From positions 739,320 to 803,319 of the forward strand of contig BFEA01000313.1 of the NCBI GenBank assembly GCA_003427395.1: a stretch of DNA of 64,000 nt. The letters are read 5' to 3'. The notes under the pieces are model-generated. The model made no database searches. It saw only the letters and a list, made by a program, of their open reading frames with translations, and was not told where the DNA came from. Source of the stretch: Chara braunii (taxonomy: Eukaryota; Streptophyta; Charophyceae; Charales; Characeae). Of this stretch, positions 31,029 to 41,975 are shown piece after piece (positions within the stretch are counted from its first letter, which is position 1; each line of letters opens with the position of its first letter). Both the position numbers and the translations under genes were made by a program.

Positions 31029-31620
31029 TCATGCTGGTGCCTTCCCCTTCAGTCTTTTCTCATAATCGGCCACGATCTGAGGAGTTGTCTTGACAAGTTC
31101 CTCCCTTGAAATCCATCGATCTTCCTTGGGATCTGTATGATGCCTGAAATGTACTCTGTATTCCCTCGCAGGTTTGGGAGGTCGTCCCCTACCAGGTGGC
31201 TTGGAAGCAGGCGTGTTTCTATGATCCAGGATATCGTCGACATCCACATGACCATCCATGGTTGGGGGCACCATAGATCTCCGTGATGGGAACTGTGTCG
31301 TCTCAACGAAAGGTGCAAGCTTGGAGGCGTGAAACACAGGGTAAGTGCGTAAGTGACCAGGGATACGAATGACGTACGAAGGTCCATCCATATCATTCCC
31401 GACAATGTCCAGGACTTCCCAGGGACCGAAATACTGTGGCATTAGTTTTCTAGAGATGCCAAACTCCTGTCCCAACTCACTAGCCTTGACCCAGACGCGT
31501 TCCCCTACCTGAAATGTGGACTGTCGGCGACGCTTGTTCTCAGAAGCAATCACAACTTCCTGAGATTTCTTGATATATTCGACAGTCTGCTGCAGCAGTT
31601 TCTCATACTGGACACCAAAT
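31029..31620 (-). pseudogene. Element 2 integrase C-terminus with chromodomain
   Basis: After a frameshift near 31,620-31,650 the frame 31,029-31,553 reads KSQ-like helix, FQVGERVWVKASELGQEFG, LMPQYFGPWEVLDIVG (GPF/Y-type module) and YVIRIPGHLRTYPVFHASKL. It ends in a chromodomain: GHVDVDDILDHR, then REYRVHFRHHTDPKEDRW and ISREELVKTTPQIVADYEKR. In related proteins this module binds modified histones and targets integration. Between its first two strands sits PGRGRPPKP, an AT-hook-like core. Stop at 31,029. Confidence 0.8.
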
Positions 31621-32617
31621 TCAATGGTTCCAAGAGTTGCAGCAGTTCGGTTTCGGGCAGGAGGAAGTCTAGAGCAGATCTAGGCTTCCATCCCAGATGT
31701 TGTTGATTAGGACTGACACCGATGGTATTGTGTACAGCGTTGTTGTACACAATGGCGATGAGAGGTAACTTCTCATCCCAGTCATCCTGGCGTGGCTTGA
31801 TGTAATGCCTCAGCAGATGCTGCACCACTCGGTTCATCTGTTCAGCCTGCCCATTTGCTTCGGGATGATTCCCAGAACTCATCTGCAACTGGCTGCCCAT
31901 CTGTTCAACTGCCTTCTTCCACAGCTGGCTCGTGAATCTCACATCTCTGTCACTAACGATAGTCTTTGGAAGTCCAAAGTCACACACCCATTTGTCCGTG
32001 AACAACTTGATGACGTGCTCCGTCCTGGCAGTCTCTGGCATGGCGATTAGTCTAGCGTACTTAGTGAATCTATCTACTATGACGAAGATATGCCTCTTGC
32101 CATTCTTGTTGGTCACGAGAGTGTCCATGAAGTCCATGGAGATACTCTGACCCGGACCAGCAAGAATGGGTAAAGGCTTGAGTAACCCAAGCGGAGCTTG
32201 AGTCCGCGGCTTGTCCCGCTGACAGACCTGACAAGTCTCCACATACTTCTTCACATCGTCAAGCATGTTAGGCCACCAGAATCGCTGTACTAAATTAGCA
32301 CTAGTCTTCTTATAGCCGAAGTGTCCCATTGCGTCGTGACACTCACCTAAAAATAAACTACGCAAAGTTTCTCTAGATGGAACAACTAACCTCTTAAACC
32401 CTGCCTTCTCAAGAAAGAGTAACCCATCCACCATCACAAACTCATCAGTAGTGGCCTTGTCCTTAGCCTGAAGTTTGTTGATGATGTCCATCGTGATGGG
32501 ATCTTCCTTGTAGGCTTCATCCAACGATCGAGTTACACCAAACTCAGAAATCAGCGCACCTAGGTAATTTGCCCTCCTAGACAACACGTCTGCAACCTTG
32601 TTGTACTCTCCCTTCAA
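31550..32617 (-). pseudogene. Element 2 integrase, zinc-binding and catalytic core
   Basis: H-H-C-C zinc region: ECHDAMGHFGYKK ... ETCQVCQRDK. Catalytic acids: SISMDFMDTLVTN (D), TIVSDRDVRFTSQLW (D), GNHPEANGQAEQMNRVVQHL (E); all three are present. N-terminally it continues the end of RNase H (KGEYNKVADVLSRR). The frame is continuous with the RNase H frame across a TAG at 32,699-32,701. After LDFLLPETE near 31,650 the frame is lost to a frameshift. Confidence 0.85.
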
Positions 32618-32698
32618 ATAGTCTAGTTTGAAATCATATTGATCTATGACTTCAATCCAGCGTTTGAGTGCATCGGAGAGAACTGGTTGAGTCTTGAT

Positions 32699-33790
32699 CT
32701 ACTTGAGGGTCTGATGGTCAGTTCTTAAGTAGAAGAACCTTCCTAACAGATAGTGCCTCCAATGGACAAGTGCCTTGTAAAGAGCGTAGAGTTCCCTCTC
32801 GTAGGTGGACTTCGCCAACTTCTTTGAAGGCATCTTTTTGCTCATGTACTCGATCGGTCTCAACTTCTTTCCTTCCTGTTGAGCCAGCACTGCGCCAATC
32901 CCATACAGGCTTGCGTCAGTGGTCACAACGAATGGCCTTTGCGGGTCGGGTACCATGAGAACCTCATGATGCGTGAGAGCATGCTTCAAACGCTTGAAAA
33001 CTGCCTCACACTCGTCGGTCCATTCCCACGGTGTGTCAAGTCGAGTTAGATCAGTCAAGGGAGATGCGATCGTGCTATAATTCTTTACGAAATTGCGGTA
33101 ATAACCATACATCCCCAAGAATGACCTGACCTCAATCACTGACTGGGGTCTTGGCCAGTCACGTATGCTGGCCACCTTTGCATCTTCGGGCCTAATACCA
33201 TCCGCGGATACTTCATGACCCAAGTACAAGATTCGAGTGCGATCGAACTCGCATTTCTCTATATTTATCTTATACTTGTGTTGTCGAAGGAGTGAAAGTA
33301 CTTTGTCTACATGCTGAGCATGCTCCTCGACAGATCTACTGAAGATAAGTATATCGTCGAGGTATACGACAACAAACTTGTCCAAGTAGTCATGGAAGAT
33401 CCTATTCATGGCGTGTTGGAATGTACCCGGCGCATTGCAAAGGTCAAAGGGCATCACCACAAACTCGTACAGACCGTACCTGGTCTGAAATGCGGTTTTG
33501 TGCTGGTTCTTTGGTCGTATAGCAATCTGATGGTAGCCGGATTTTAAGTCTATCTTTGTGTAATACTTACACCCCTGCACCCTGTCCAATAGTTTGTCGA
33601 TGCGTGGTAGAGGCTCTGCGTTCTTAACGGTGATGGCATTAAGGCCTCTATAATCAATGCACATCCTTAGTGTTCCCCATTTCTTTGGAACAAATAAAAC
33701 TGGTGAGCCATAGGGGGAAGTGCTAGGTCGAATCCAACCCTTTTCTGTTAGCTCTTTCAAATTGCCGCCGAAGTTCGTCCAACTCGGTTG
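32699..33790 (-). pseudogene. Element 2 reverse transcriptase-RNase H
   Basis: Begins [20 protein letters not shown]; motifs: [48 protein letters not shown], catalytic [13 protein letters not shown] (intact), [20 protein letters not shown]. RNase H acids: [45 protein letters not shown] at 32,699-32,701 replaces what is a tryptophan in element 4 (LRWIKTQ). Upstream, a frameshift near 33,745-33,760 separates it from the protease frame. Confidence 0.85.
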
Positions 33791-34560
33791 GGGCCATCCT
33801 ATAGATTCTTCCCTTAGGTGTTTTACTACCGGGGATGATCTCTATGGGATGGACAATCTCCCTATCTACAACTCCTGTAGGCCCCTCGAACAGATCAGGG
33901 TACTTGGCGACAATGGTCTCTATCTCTGGGGGTGTTTTAACGGCCTCCCCTTTTGCAGAGACATAGACTAAGTACATTCCTTCCTCTGGGTTTTGTTTAT
34001 AATAGTTATAAAAGGCTGATGCGCATAAGCACCCATAGGAGTCTACTAACCTACTGGCTTTGTATTTGGTCAGTCTCACGGCTCTCCCACTAGGCAATTC
34101 GTGCTTCAACACCTTCTTGTCCCAGTCAAACTGGGGCTTGTCAACCTCGAGGTAGTACATGCCCAACAACATGTCAAAGGGCAACTCGTCGCTCACCAGG
34201 AATGATATCTTATGATTTAATTCTCCTCCTGGGTAGGAGAAGGTGCAGACTACATCTTTAACGTAGTCCTCCACCATCATGCGCTCTTTGTTGGCCAAAG
34301 TAGATGCTACCGGTCTACTAAGGCACTGCACCCGGTCCTTTAGGCACAGTCTGTCAACGCAGTCGCGACTTATGAAGTTTCGTGTGGAGCCAATGTCTAC
34401 GAAGGCGCCGCACTTGCGACCGCCCACATCAACTTCCACAACGAACTGCTCCCCTCTAGGACCTCTACTCAGTGCCACCAAGGACTCACGAGGGTCCCTT
34501 GCCGACCACTCACCTTGAAGGTCCTCTAAGGCTTCAGACACATCCAATGCGACTGCGGGG
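33723..34560 (-). pseudogene. Element 2 protease and RT N-terminal linker
   Basis: Retropepsin-like: KCGAFVDIGSTRNFISRDCV with active-site triplet D-I-G rather than D-T/S-G, followed by SFLVSDELPFDMLLGMYYLE, the second strand region (flap plus I-L-G). Then [11 protein letters not shown] leads into the reverse transcriptase before the frame is lost. An upstream in-frame TGA near 34,570 cuts it from any gag fusion; the real start is unclear. Confidence 0.7.
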
Positions 34561-34656
34561 TGACTAAGGAGTCAATAGCTTTGGCCATCTCTTGAAACGG
34601 GGAGGGTACATCACCCGCTTCAACGAGAGTAGAAGCAGCTATAACTTCTACTGGCC

Positions 34657-36504
34657 CTAAGTGTTTCCCGAGCTGGAGCTCATAGAGGCCCCGGATTGAG
34701 AAGAAGAAAACCCACCCTTAGGAGGGATCTTCTGCGAGACCTTCGGGTTCTTGCACTTGAACTGTGTGTGACCGTACGCACCGCAGTTAATGCAAGCACC
34801 ACGACTCCAACGGTCCCGCCACACTTCTTGATCCAGACCTGCTCTAACCCAAGCAGCTATTTTGTTCGGGTTAGCGGCCTGCCCCTGACTCCTTTGTTGA
34901 CCGCCCTTGCCGCGGCCAGCTGCCTTAGTCTTAACTACGGCGGCGAGGTTGCTACCCTCAGCACTCTCCTCGCCGTCAAACTCTGAACCCTCCACAAGAT
35001 CGGATACATCATCCATCTCGGTTTGATTTCCATCGGAATCAACCATCATCAATCGACTACCCTTTTTCTTCCACTCTTGTGGAGTCTTCTTCTTTCTCCC
35101 ATCCGTAGAAGGAGTTTGAGCTCCACCCAGCGTAGCCTCTAAGTCTAGGGCCTTCTTGCTGAATGACTCAAAAGTGTGATACTCGCGTCGAGCCTCGCTG
35201 GCTAAGAAGTTCCTAATGTCTGTGGGAAGACATCTCAGGAACATGGTCAGCAAGACTTGTGGATTATACTCCACTCCCGGGACGACGATCAGACGCTCTA
35301 CGGCTGTGGTAAGTTCCCGCACTGACTTGTACTTTCTAGTATCAAGTTTCTAGAGCCCGTCAGTGGCTATTTGTGCCTGCTGAGGGTTGTGCCAACGAGC
35401 CTCCACTAAATTCATAAAGCTTTCAAGAGTATTGGTCTGCGCCCAATCATGCATGTTCCTGCTGAAGCCCTTTGAAGCTACCAATCCATTTAACCAGCGG
35501 GTTGCTGAACCCTCTAAGTAGGATGCCGCAGTAATCACTTCCTCTTCTACCAATGTCCTTTTCGCCCTCACCCACACTGGAACTGTTCTCAACCATGTGT
35601 CGAGTGCCTCATCCTTCTTGTCTCCTGAGAAGGTTGCAGGTGGGTTCAGTGGGGTCTTTGGGTACCAAGGATATTGCTGTCCCTGTTGTGAGACAGGTGG
35701 CGAGTGTGGTGTAGCAGCAGTCACTGGACCAGAAGATGAAGAAGCAACAGTCTGAGATAGAGGTATTGTTGATGATACACTTGGTGGTGGTGGTGTAGAC
35801 TGAGCAGCATAGAGGCCTGTCATCGCTAAGAGTGGCAGCGATGGTAAAGCTGCTGGTCGGATCCCACGCTTATGCAGCGCTTGCGGAATCAGGTCTAGGA
35901 TATCCTGCATGGCGTCCATCTTGCTATCTATGTACGCATGCATGGACATGACACTTGCCTTAAGGATCTTTCCTGTAGAGTTAAGGGTTGTGTCGTCTAA
36001 ACCCTCTAGCGCAGCCAAATCTGCCTCCCGGCTCTCTAGTCTAACACTTCTTTCTTTGATCTCTTTCTCCCTTTTAGTAGTCTGTCTAAGTTCCTCCTCT
36101 AACCTTAAGCGGATCCTCTCTACTTGCTGGAGCTCCATCTGCTCCCGGGTGCGTGGAGGCGGTGAGCTGAACTGCGAGCCCGCCATTTGACCAGTGCCAA
36201 CCCCTGACGTACTGGAGATTGACTGTGAACTGGTCGGCATGCCTAGCCCTTGACCAGTTGAGTTCGCAGCAGTTGCAGCGGAAGTAGCATTACTCATTGT
36301 TACCGCTCTAGCGGTTGCTGCTTCTCTTGCAGTCTCAAGACTACGGGCCCTAGCTTCAACCCTTAATCTTCTCTCTTCTCCCGGTTGTAGGGTCTGGAAC
36401 ACTCTAGGGATTCTAAGGGATGATAGCCTTGTTAACCTCCTTTCGTCATCTGCACCTCCCTCACCCCCTGATCCACTCATAGGATAGGCAGACGTTGTCT
36501 GCAC
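34657..36504 (-). pseudogene. Element 2 gag (one in-frame stop)
   Basis: The N-terminal half (35,350-36,504) is Arg-rich then Ser/Thr/Gln-rich, with a long charged helix (ELRQTTKREKEIKERSVRLE), a Pro/Ser linker, and a capsid region (KTPLNPPATFSGDKKDEALD, WLNGLVASKGFSRNMHDWAQ). A TAG at 35,350-35,352 interrupts it. The second half (34,657-35,322) completes the capsid (KYKSVRELTTAVERLIVVPG, LRCLPTDIRNFLASEARREY) and carries a zinc knuckle CINCGAYGHTQFKC (C-x2-C-x4-H-x4-C). Start taken at the ATG-proximal end (MSGSGGEGGADDERR lies just inside); the first residues are uncertain. Confidence 0.8.
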
Positions 36505-37752
36505 TAATGTCCTCGCTGGAACCTACCGCAGCATGCGTCTGACCAGATCTAAGAATAAACAAATAAATAAATGTCCGGTGAGTTACCTAGCCTACTAGTC
36601 AAGTGACATCAACAACATCTACACAAACTATACACATTACCTAAGTCTTATTCTGATTAGTCTGCACAGAAGATTTGAGAAGGACTGACTATGGTAGATT
36701 ATAGTTCTAACTCTAGTCTGTCTGCTAGGTGTCAGCAGTCGGTCAACCAACTAATCAAAATAAAACTCAGACTAATGTGAGCAGATGTATGCACAATGGA
36801 TATGTCAGTGATGTACAATTGAGTTCACAATTGGAATCCCCTTCCCCTGTATCCAACGTACCTGTGAGCATCATCAAGCTGCGGTGTCTAAGGTGTGCAA
36901 CCACGACCCACCCCTGTGCCCAAGAAGTATACTTATGACCAGCCTGCCCCTTTGTTTATCCTCGCGTGCAACGAGCCTTCCGTCTGAATGATCTGGCTGA
37001 TCAGGAGGGATTTAAGGAGAGTCCCCATCTCCTCAGGAATTATTTGAAGTCGCAAACAGGACGACGATCACAGCCAGTGGACAATTCAGACCCCAACCAG
37101 AAATGTTTATAGACGGTATGGGAGCGTCTCAATAGGACTGGTCAATCCGCCACCCCTTCTATCAGCGCAACAAAGAGCCTCAATGGACAAAGCAGCCATC
37201 GCATGCGTGTACTAATCCCATTGGGTTGGCATGGTGACCGTGACCCACGTGCTTCGACCAGGGCCCTTCAGAGGCACCGCCCTCTCCTGCCAGATGCGCC
37301 ACCGGGAAGAATGCCGTCTCTCAAGATAGAGCGCACACGACTCCTTACCAAAGAGAGGACACTCAAGTGGGACTCACTTCCTCATGGTAAGAAGAGATTG
37401 AGAGGGTAGATAAGAAATGGGAACAACGTACTTGGAGATAGCTGCCCCCAACCACAAATTTCTCACCAATTGGGCTGATGTGCATTTCGATGACCGGTCA
37501 ATAGCCTCGGTACCACCCACAACGCAATGTCGTGCCACCTCAGCCAAAATGCCACGTCAGCATACTCTCATCATCATGTATACATCCGCTGTCGCCACAG
37601 CTCCCACGCTGTCGCCACAGCCTTCCAGCGGCTGGCCTCTCTACCTAGGCCCCGCTATTAAACCAGCGGCAAAGTATTCTCACTGCACATGAAGCATCCT
37701 CAGCGCACCAAGTTACAATGTCACCGGTGTCAGGTAAGCGGTGATCATCAAC
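36505..37752 (-). other. Element 2 leader (5' untranslated region)
   Basis: 1.25 kb between gag and the PBS with no supported gene. It shares blocks with the element 4 leader, e.g. GTCACGGTCACCATGCCAA and GAGGACTCTCAAG-type sequence, showing common descent. Confidence 0.65.
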
Positions 37753-37766
37753 CAGCTCCGATACCA
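37753..37766 (-). other. Element 2 primer-binding site
   Basis: The minus strand reads ATT then TGGTATCGGAGCTGG just inside the 5' LTR. This equals the plant initiator-tRNA-Met site TGGTATCAGAGC with one A-to-G change. Confidence 0.85.
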
Positions 37767-37769
37767 AAT

Positions 37770-38773
37770 TGCAAGGAATATGAGTGTGAGCAATATACAT
37801 AAAGCCAAGTTGGGAAATCACACAGCTGAGCAAGTAGTAGTGTCCCAAGTAGAGAGTACAAATGCACCGAGAAAACCATCCATAAAGAGCAATACAACGA
37901 AGTATTGGGCCAATGTCCAAGCCCGTTGGCCACACCAACACAGTATCCAGAGTCGCTCTCTCTGTCTGGCGCACAGCGCCCAGCCTACTCTACCACCCTA
38001 TCCTACCCTACAGCTGGTTCACACAACAGGATCACTTCGGCTCACGAAGACCAATGTACATGACTGTCAACACCATCGGCGACCTGTACCAGGTACGTAT
38101 CTAGTCACCCTCAATCAGACCTTGATTACCCCACACAGCGCCTCACTCCCTGAAGACCACCCGATCATCCGCTGTACCCCCTGGCGCCTAGCAGCCCGGC
38201 TATGGCCGCCTGCGCCCCGCTGCCCTGCAGCGCACCTCCACACCTCTCGCGCTCCGTCAGCGCCCTTGGCAGCAGCGCAGCATCAAGCGAGAGCGCAGCA
38301 GCACTTCCGCATTGCCAGCGCTGGCCACAATGCCTGGCCTGGGCTGCCTCACTTCCTTTACGGAAACGGCAGCCTGTTGTATCCTGCGTGTGGCCTGGCT
38401 GGAAGCTTCCAGTAGCTTCCGGTTGGGCCTCAGACCCTGTGCCCAGGCCGAGACTTACAGTTGAGGGCCTGGGCCCTTTTCCAGAGGTCGACGGCCTGCT
38501 TCTCAATGTATCGGCCCTGCTTTGTGTGTAGGTGCCCAGGCACAACTTTCGTGGCCTGGGCCAACTGTACGGCGCAGCTTAGTGAGGCTCGTGCGTTCAC
38601 TCAACCAACTGACGCGCTGCAAGAGCCTGAATAACCACATATGGAAATGTCGAATTTGGCCTGTGACGAATATTCAGGCCCGCCTTCACTTAGGGAGGGC
38701 ACTTGACTTGCTGGGGCCTTGGCCCAGAACAATGTGATGTCTGATAGGGCCACTTGAGGGCTTGTTCCTCACA
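37770..38773 (-). repeat. Element 2 5' LTR
   Basis: Same termini as 29,971-30,990; it lacks a ~10-base segment near the end and a few bases near position 38,085. Confidence 0.9.
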
Positions 38774-38795
38774 AAATGCTAATATCAGAAATTTT

Positions 38796-39668
38796 CATGG
38801 CAACCGCGGACCCGGACCCGGACATGTCTGGACCGAGGCCCAGACATTGCCTGGACTGGTCCAGACGTCCGGTAATCCGGACAGGCACCGGACAACCGGA
38901 CATGACCGGACCCGGACTGTCCGGACCGGTACACCAGACACAAAAAATGTCCGGACCGGAAAAAAAAAACAACATTAGTAAACAGTACCAAACACAGCTT
39001 ACTGTCTTTTACTATTCACAACTTGACAGCTTCATACTGTCACAGGGTCAGAGTCATTCACAAAGGCTCACACAACACTAGAAAGTTGAAACCAGTTCTC
39101 AACAGACCAATCCCAAGTCACTTCAGAAAAGAGTTCGAAAATCAGAGAAAAACAGAACTTTGAACTTTGAAGTTAGATTTTCTAATTCATATTCATATGA
39201 AAACTGAAAATTTAAACTGTTAAGTTATTCAGATCTGCTTAAGATGTACTAAGAACAGATCTGAGATCTGGTCAGGACCAGATCTAAGACGGGATCTCAG
39301 ATCTGACCAAAATCATCTCTCTCTCTCTCTCTCTCTCTCTAGCTTGATGTTCTGTGGTGCTTTGCAGCCAGCGCTTTATTTTTGGAATCAGACTCATCCT
39401 CATCCAATGAACTACCAGCGTAGAACAACAGCAGAGGGAGCTGTTGGTAGTGTCTCGCGACATCCGGTAGGCCCTGAAACGGCCAAAAAATACCAGGGGC
39501 ATTTTTGGGGGGTGGCATAGGACCCGAAAAACGTCCTAGGCCCCCCGAAAAAAAATTCGAATTTTTCAAAATTGGGCCCAATCCAGACCTACCGGACCAG
39601 ACACCGGACCCATACCCAGACAACCGGACCGTCTGGATTCCGGTCCAGACGTCCGGCCGGTTGCCATG
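38796..39668. mobile_element. hAT-like non-autonomous element 1 (873 bp)
   Basis: Perfect 11-bp terminal inverted repeats, CATGGCAACCG at 38,796-38,806 and CGGTTGCCATG at 39,658-39,668. They are flanked by the 8-bp duplication GAAATTTT (38,788-38,795; 39,669-39,676). Removing the element and one duplication restores the surrounding AT-rich repeat unit. Subterminal regions are dense in CCGGAC/GTCCGG words, as in hAT elements. A (CT)n run lies at 39,318-39,340. No transposase is present, so it would depend on an enzyme from elsewhere. Confidence 0.8.
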
Positions 39669-39759
39669 GAAATTTTCAGATAAAACGAAAGGCTAATATC
39701 AGAAATTTTCAGATAAAACGAAATGCTATTATCAGAAATTTTCTGATATTTGTTGTGAG
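39669..39759. repeat. AT-rich repeat array, right part
   Basis: Two copies of a 33-base unit CAGATAAAACGAAA(T/G)GCTA plus TATCAGAAATTTT. Source sequence for the duplications of both hAT-like elements. Confidence 0.8.
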
Positions 39760-39926
39760 CAGGGTTGCACACCCCGACGGTCGGCGGCCCTTGACTGGTC
39801 GGCTGCCGACCCGCCGATCGGCTGGTCGGCACCTAGCAGTCGGGGATCATCGACACCCCGCACTTTTTTTTTTTTTTTTTTGGGATCCAGAACCCCTAAT
39901 AACCCCACCCACACCCCCATAGCGGC

Positions 39927-39950
39927 CTCTTATACACATCTAGATGTGTA
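39927..39950. other. Sequencing adapter remnant (mate-pair junction)
   Basis: CTCTTATACACATCT followed directly by AGATGTGTA. This is the centre of the 38-base palindromic Nextera mate-pair junction adapter, not biological sequence. Confidence 0.85.
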
Positions 39951-40126
39951 CTGGAGCCCAGGGTAATCAATGCTGGCAGGAATATTCGACATCTCTGTTT
40001 TTCTGGTCCGGTTCGAATTCTGCTCATGTAAGGGACGCTGGACCCGTTTCCCAGCAGGTGTCGCTCCCCACCAAGAGATGGAGCCCCCCCCCAGGTGTTA
40101 GCGGTGTCTGCTCTTATCAGCACCAC

Positions 40127-40171
40127 NNNNNNNNNNNNNNNNNNNNNNNNNNNNNNNNNNNNNNNNNNNNN
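40127..40171. other. Assembly gap, 45 N
   Basis: Unresolved bases inside hAT-like element 2. Confidence 1.
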
Positions 40172-40544
40172 CCCCCAACATCCTTATTAACGCCCCCAAT
40201 ATTCCCTATATCACCCCTACACTCCGCCTACAACCCATACCTGCGTCGTATTGCGTGCGCGCGAGTTATGCACGTATAAGCATGCACGCGCACGTGAAGT
40301 GACGCACCCCACTAAATAGGGTATAAAAAAAAAATTGGAGAAGGCTGGCTCAGGTAGCCAATGGTGCACCTCCCCACAGAAAAAAAAAATAGGGCACACG
40401 TATTCCTTTTTGAATAGTCTTTTTCGCGGAGGACCCCAGCAGTACAAATGCAAGGGTCCCAACATATATGTTCTAGATCCGAAGTCAGGTCTGCTTCCGA
40501 GGAGTTATGGGTTACAGGTTAAAACTACTTGCTACCGTAGCTCT

Positions 40545-40925
40545 CTCTTTCTTTTGTTTCTTTTTCCTACGAGCAGTGGCCCTAAGGACCTTGCTCCACT
40601 CGTCACCAGCACAAAAGACAAAACATATGGCGGCGTATGTGTTCCATGTTCTACCAGAAGATTCATCCTCTATTTCTTTTGTTTCCTTTTCCCACGACAA
40701 GTGGCCCTAAGGGCTTTGCTTCACTCGTCACCACTTGCACAAAAGACAAAACATATGGCGGCCTATGTGTTCCATGTTCTAGCAGAAGATTCATTCCTCT
40801 ATTTCTTTTGTTTTCTTTTCCTACGACAAGTGGCCCTAAGGGCCTTGCTTCACTCGTCACCACTTGCACAAAAGACAAAACATATGGCGGCGTACATTTC
40901 CATGTTCTAGCAGAAGATTCATTCT
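40545..40925 (+). repeat. 125-129 bp tandem repeat, 3 copies
   Basis: GTGGCCCTAAGG recurs at 40,576, 40,701 and 40,830, with GACAAAACATATGGCGGC and CCATGTTCTA in each unit. The open frame across it is a repeat artefact. Confidence 0.85.
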
Positions 40926-41577
40926 AGTTTTGCACATTTTTAGTGGAGGGAAGCCCTGAAAAGTACATGGTGAGTTGGCCTGCTATTGCCCTGAAACTCG
41001 CGTGCTCAGTGCTCCCATAACTGCTGAAACACGGACCTTAAAGTGAATCAACAGCATATATACTTGGCGTGCCATACCTTCAGCATGGCTATGACTACTA
41101 CCTCGTTCATGGCAATGTGGCCCTTGCTGATTGTGTGCAGGGCCCTCTCGGATAACCCGCAGGGGGGTTGAAATAAATATTAATAAGGAGCTATTTGTTT
41201 ACATTTTTCCCCCTCACTCTCTCTCTCTCTCTATCTATCTATCTCTTTTGCGTGTTCTCACACATAACAGCCGTTTTTTCCTTTTTCTGTTTTTTCTCTT
41301 TTTTTTTTTTGCGCATCGGTGACCAGCACACTTGCGCCGCAGGTATGCTCCAACCCCAACCCCCCATACCCCTCCCCCATCCCAAAAACTTTCTCTGCGG
41401 ATTTGGGCTGTACTCAGCAAGCACAGTAAGGCTGCGCAATCAGAAAAAAAAAAAACGCAGCGGATGCCTGTTTTCTGAGTGGTCGGCGGACCACCGACCG
41501 GTCAGCCCCGATCGGTCGGGACAAAACGGTCGGAGGTCGGGGTCGGCGGTCGGCGCCGGCGCAACCCTGGTTGTGAG

Positions 41578-41975
41578 AGAAAAAAATAAAATAAAAAAAA
41601 TTGCAAAGATTTGACGAAGTCCGACTTGATTTACTAATAAACAATCAATCAATCACTCAATCAATCATTCTACAATCAGTAGATCAAGCAAGCTGGCTAC
41701 TTGACTGGGCGGATCCTCTGATTGAGAGGTCCGCTCCGATAAGAAGGCTCTATTTCTTTCTTTTCCTTACTTAGAATTTTTTTTTTAATATCCTCATTTT
41801 TTTTCCTTTAAATTTGCATTTTACAGTAAATCCATGAATAAACCACCATTCTGGAAGATTACCAGGAGGCATAAGATTCCCTTCTACGTCGTATACTAAA
41901 TATAAAAGATTATCCAAATCTTTGATCTCTCGTAACGGTACAGAACAAGAACCGACCTCTCTCACAAAGTACAAG
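41578..41975 (-). other. Open frame fragment interrupted by element 4
   Basis: A T/A-rich flank with (AATC)n at 41,637-41,668. On the minus strand, 41,771-41,974 is open (YFVREVGSCSVPLREI ... NLPEWWFIHGFTVKC) right up to the element 4 insertion. The frame continues on the far side of the insertion (from 51,532, IVRIIGIQAFRCVIL). I do not recognise the protein. It could be an exon or organelle-derived fragment; a one-in-three chance of frame continuity makes this weak. Confidence 0.25.

Larger units (their letters stand above)
29971..38773 (-). mobile_element. LTR retrotransposon element 2 (Ty3/gypsy, chromovirus), complete ends
   Basis: Bounded by two ~1-kb direct LTRs (29,971-30,990 and 37,770-38,773) that differ by a few percent plus small indels. 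Flanks are AAAT at 29,967-29,970 and 38,774-38,777, a 4-bp target duplication inside an AT-rich repeat. The 5' end is at the high coordinate. Order on the minus strand: 5' LTR, PBS, 1.26-kb leader, gag, protease, reverse transcriptase, RNase H, integrase, chromodomain, polypurine tract, 3' LTR. Coding regions carry at least two stops and two frameshifts. Confidence 0.9.
39760..41569. mobile_element. hAT-like element 2 (about 1.8 kb, contains a gap)
   Basis: Terminal inverted repeats CAGGGTTGC (39,760-39,768) and GCAACCCTG (41,561-41,569). They are flanked by exact 8-bp duplications GTTGTGAG (39,752-39,759; 41,570-41,577). CAGGG termini and 8-bp duplications are hallmarks of hAT transposons. 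Subterminal regions are full of CGGTCGG/CCGACCG words. The interior has no recognisable transposase. It holds a T-run, a mate-pair adapter remnant (39,927-39,950), a 45-N gap (40,127-40,171) and a 125-bp tandem repeat, so its internal structure as assembled is unreliable. Confidence 0.8.

Noticed and set aside
40507-40927. Repeated protein with HVLAEDSF-type motifs
   Set aside because: It is a frame through the 125-bp tandem repeat inside hAT-like element 2, with different frames per unit.
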